From: Prostheceraeus crozeri
Taxonomy: Eukaryota > Platyhelminthes > Polycladida > Euryleptidae
Assembly (NCBI GenBank): GCA_907163375.1
Contig: CAJQUW010016926.1
Span: 118,186-182,185, forward strand
Direction: 5' to 3'
DNA: 64,000 bases
In this document: positions 63,136 through 64,000 of the stretch, piece by piece
Position numbering within the stretch: the first letter of the stretch is position 1
Layout of the letters: each line of letters begins with the position of its first letter
Made by a program: the position numbers and the translations under genes
The notes under the pieces: model-generated
Database searches by the model: none
The model's input: only the letters and a program-made list of their open reading frames with translations
What the model was told of the DNA's origin: nothing

Positions 63136-64000
63136 ATGGAGTGTAAAACTTCCGGTTTTTGTTTGTTTGATCAACAAGCCATACAGACAGATATTCTTAG
63201 TTCAAGTATTGTAGATTATCATCCTCGAACAGCTGAGAATGCTGGCCCCATTGAATTTGTTATTCCTGGTGGTAGTGATGACTACATAGATTTGAGCTAT
63301 GCGATGGTTGATTTGAGGTTTAGAATTCAGCAAGCAGATGGAACTGCTATTGACGATACACATGAAGTTGGACTGAACAATTTACCATTGACTACATTAC
63401 TTCGCTATGTTTCTCTAACGATTGGAGAGCAGCAGGTGGAAGGTGGTCAAAGCGATTATCCCTATAAATCATATTTCAATCATGTATCACAGTTTCATCC
63501 AGCAGCACAAAAAAGTCATATGGAAGCCATGGGATGGTACAGAGATGAAGCAGGAAAATTTGATGTTGAAACAAACAGTGGCTTTGTAAAGCGATCTGCT
63601 ATGATTAAAGATAGTAAAGTATGTCAGCTATATGGTCCGCTGAATTTAGACTTCTTTAGACAGTCAAAGTTTTTACTCTGTAATACCAGCATGCGACTCA
63701 AGCTGACATTGAATAAGCCTGAATTTGCGCTGAATGCATTTGCTAAAGTTGACAATTTTAGAATTCATGTGGAAGATATTGCACTTTACATTCGTCGAGT
63801 AGTACCGAATCCAAGTGTCATTAGAGGACATGCTGAAGGTCTTAACCGCCAAAAGCCATTTACCCCGTTCATCATACAAAGCTTCTCACCTTTACATTTC
63901 CGAAAGATCAAAAGAGTTTCATGAAAGATGGCCTCTTTCCATCGGAAGCACCGAAGCTCCTCATGGTGGCAATGGTTGAAAATGATGCATTTAATGGTAA
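63136..64000 (+). CDS. major capsid protein (double jelly-roll), runs off the window
   Basis: From the ATG at 63136 the N-terminal part matches the Polinton major capsid protein (the C. elegans F54H12.2-like family). Matching segments are GPIEFVIPGGSDDYIDLSYA, LTIGEQQVEGGQSDYPYKSY and a later RMKLTL-like strand, MRLKLTLNKPEFAL. This family forms double jelly-roll capsomers. About the first half is in the window and it is not fully open. It is strong evidence that element 2 had a virion module. Confidence 0.85.

Larger units (their letters stand above)
56208..64000 (+). mobile_element. Polinton element 2, left part, cut by the window end
   Basis: It begins with AGTAGTAAG, the same terminal bases as element 1, and shares a subterminal block with it. 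Gene order is family A, zinc, exonuclease, family B, membrane RING-like, basic core-like, ATPase, an unnamed conserved protein, Cys-rich, integrase, minor capsid-like, major capsid. All read on the plus strand. The right end and any polymerase gene lie outside the window, so no target duplication can be checked. It looks broken, with half a dozen or more interruptions, and so is older or less constrained than element 1. Confidence 0.88.

Overview
The window is a piece of an A+T-rich animal genome with little coding sequence. An integrin alpha-like host gene, GT-AG introns, animal DNA transposons (piggyBac, Tc1/mariner, Harbinger, a Crypton-like recombinase), a tRNA-derived SINE and two Polinton (Maverick) elements point to a marine invertebrate. 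An echinoderm or similar animal is a guess from general texture, not something the sequence proves.

Layout. 1-2520: a decayed piggyBac copy with a mariner-like fragment inside it. 2737-19912: a 17.2-kb Polinton (element 1) with a 6-bp target duplication (GATGTC) and terminal inverted repeats built from ~330-bp units. It carries a spliced protein-primed DNA polymerase B on the plus strand. On the minus strand it carries a TATA-binding-protein homologue, two copies of an unnamed family A, a zinc-ribbon/RING-like protein, a DEDDh-type exonuclease, and copies of family B, which is a stand-alone version of the polymerase's own N-terminal domain. No integrase, packaging ATPase or capsid gene is visible between its ends. 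19919-24900: intergenic DNA with a second, internally deleted piggyBac copy. 24944-39760: an integrin alpha-like gene. Its signal peptide and beta-propeller lie in one exon, and the downstream region is filled with transposons: a TTAA-bounded piece, a Tc1-like copy, long hairpins, a tyrosine recombinase, and a Tc1-like element with ~400-bp inverted repeats. 39817-40090: a 274-nt run with no G on the plus strand. 41000-56200: mostly repeats (SINE pair, Tc1-like element with TA duplication, MITEs, a pair of hairpins, CATGCATG-rich inverted repeats, a Harbinger element with TAA duplication). 56208-end: the left part of a second Polinton (element 2), cut by the window edge. It holds the virion and integration module: ATPase, integrase with chromodomain, minor capsid-like protein and major capsid protein.

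How the genes fit together. Elements 1 and 2 share their first bases, about 220 bp of subterminal DNA, and the same four-gene cassette in the same order: family A, zinc protein, exonuclease, family B. Element 1 shows the replication side plus its own TBP; element 2, as far as it is visible, shows the capsid and integration side. In both, gene blocks start with a clear TATA box followed by a short leader exon and a GT donor. The most unusual content is therefore the TBP gene, the conserved cassette, the spread of the polymerase N-terminal domain as separate genes, and a whole-looking Polinton that lacks the virion module. Element 1 looks young and nearly whole; element 2 looks broken, with half a dozen or more interruptions.
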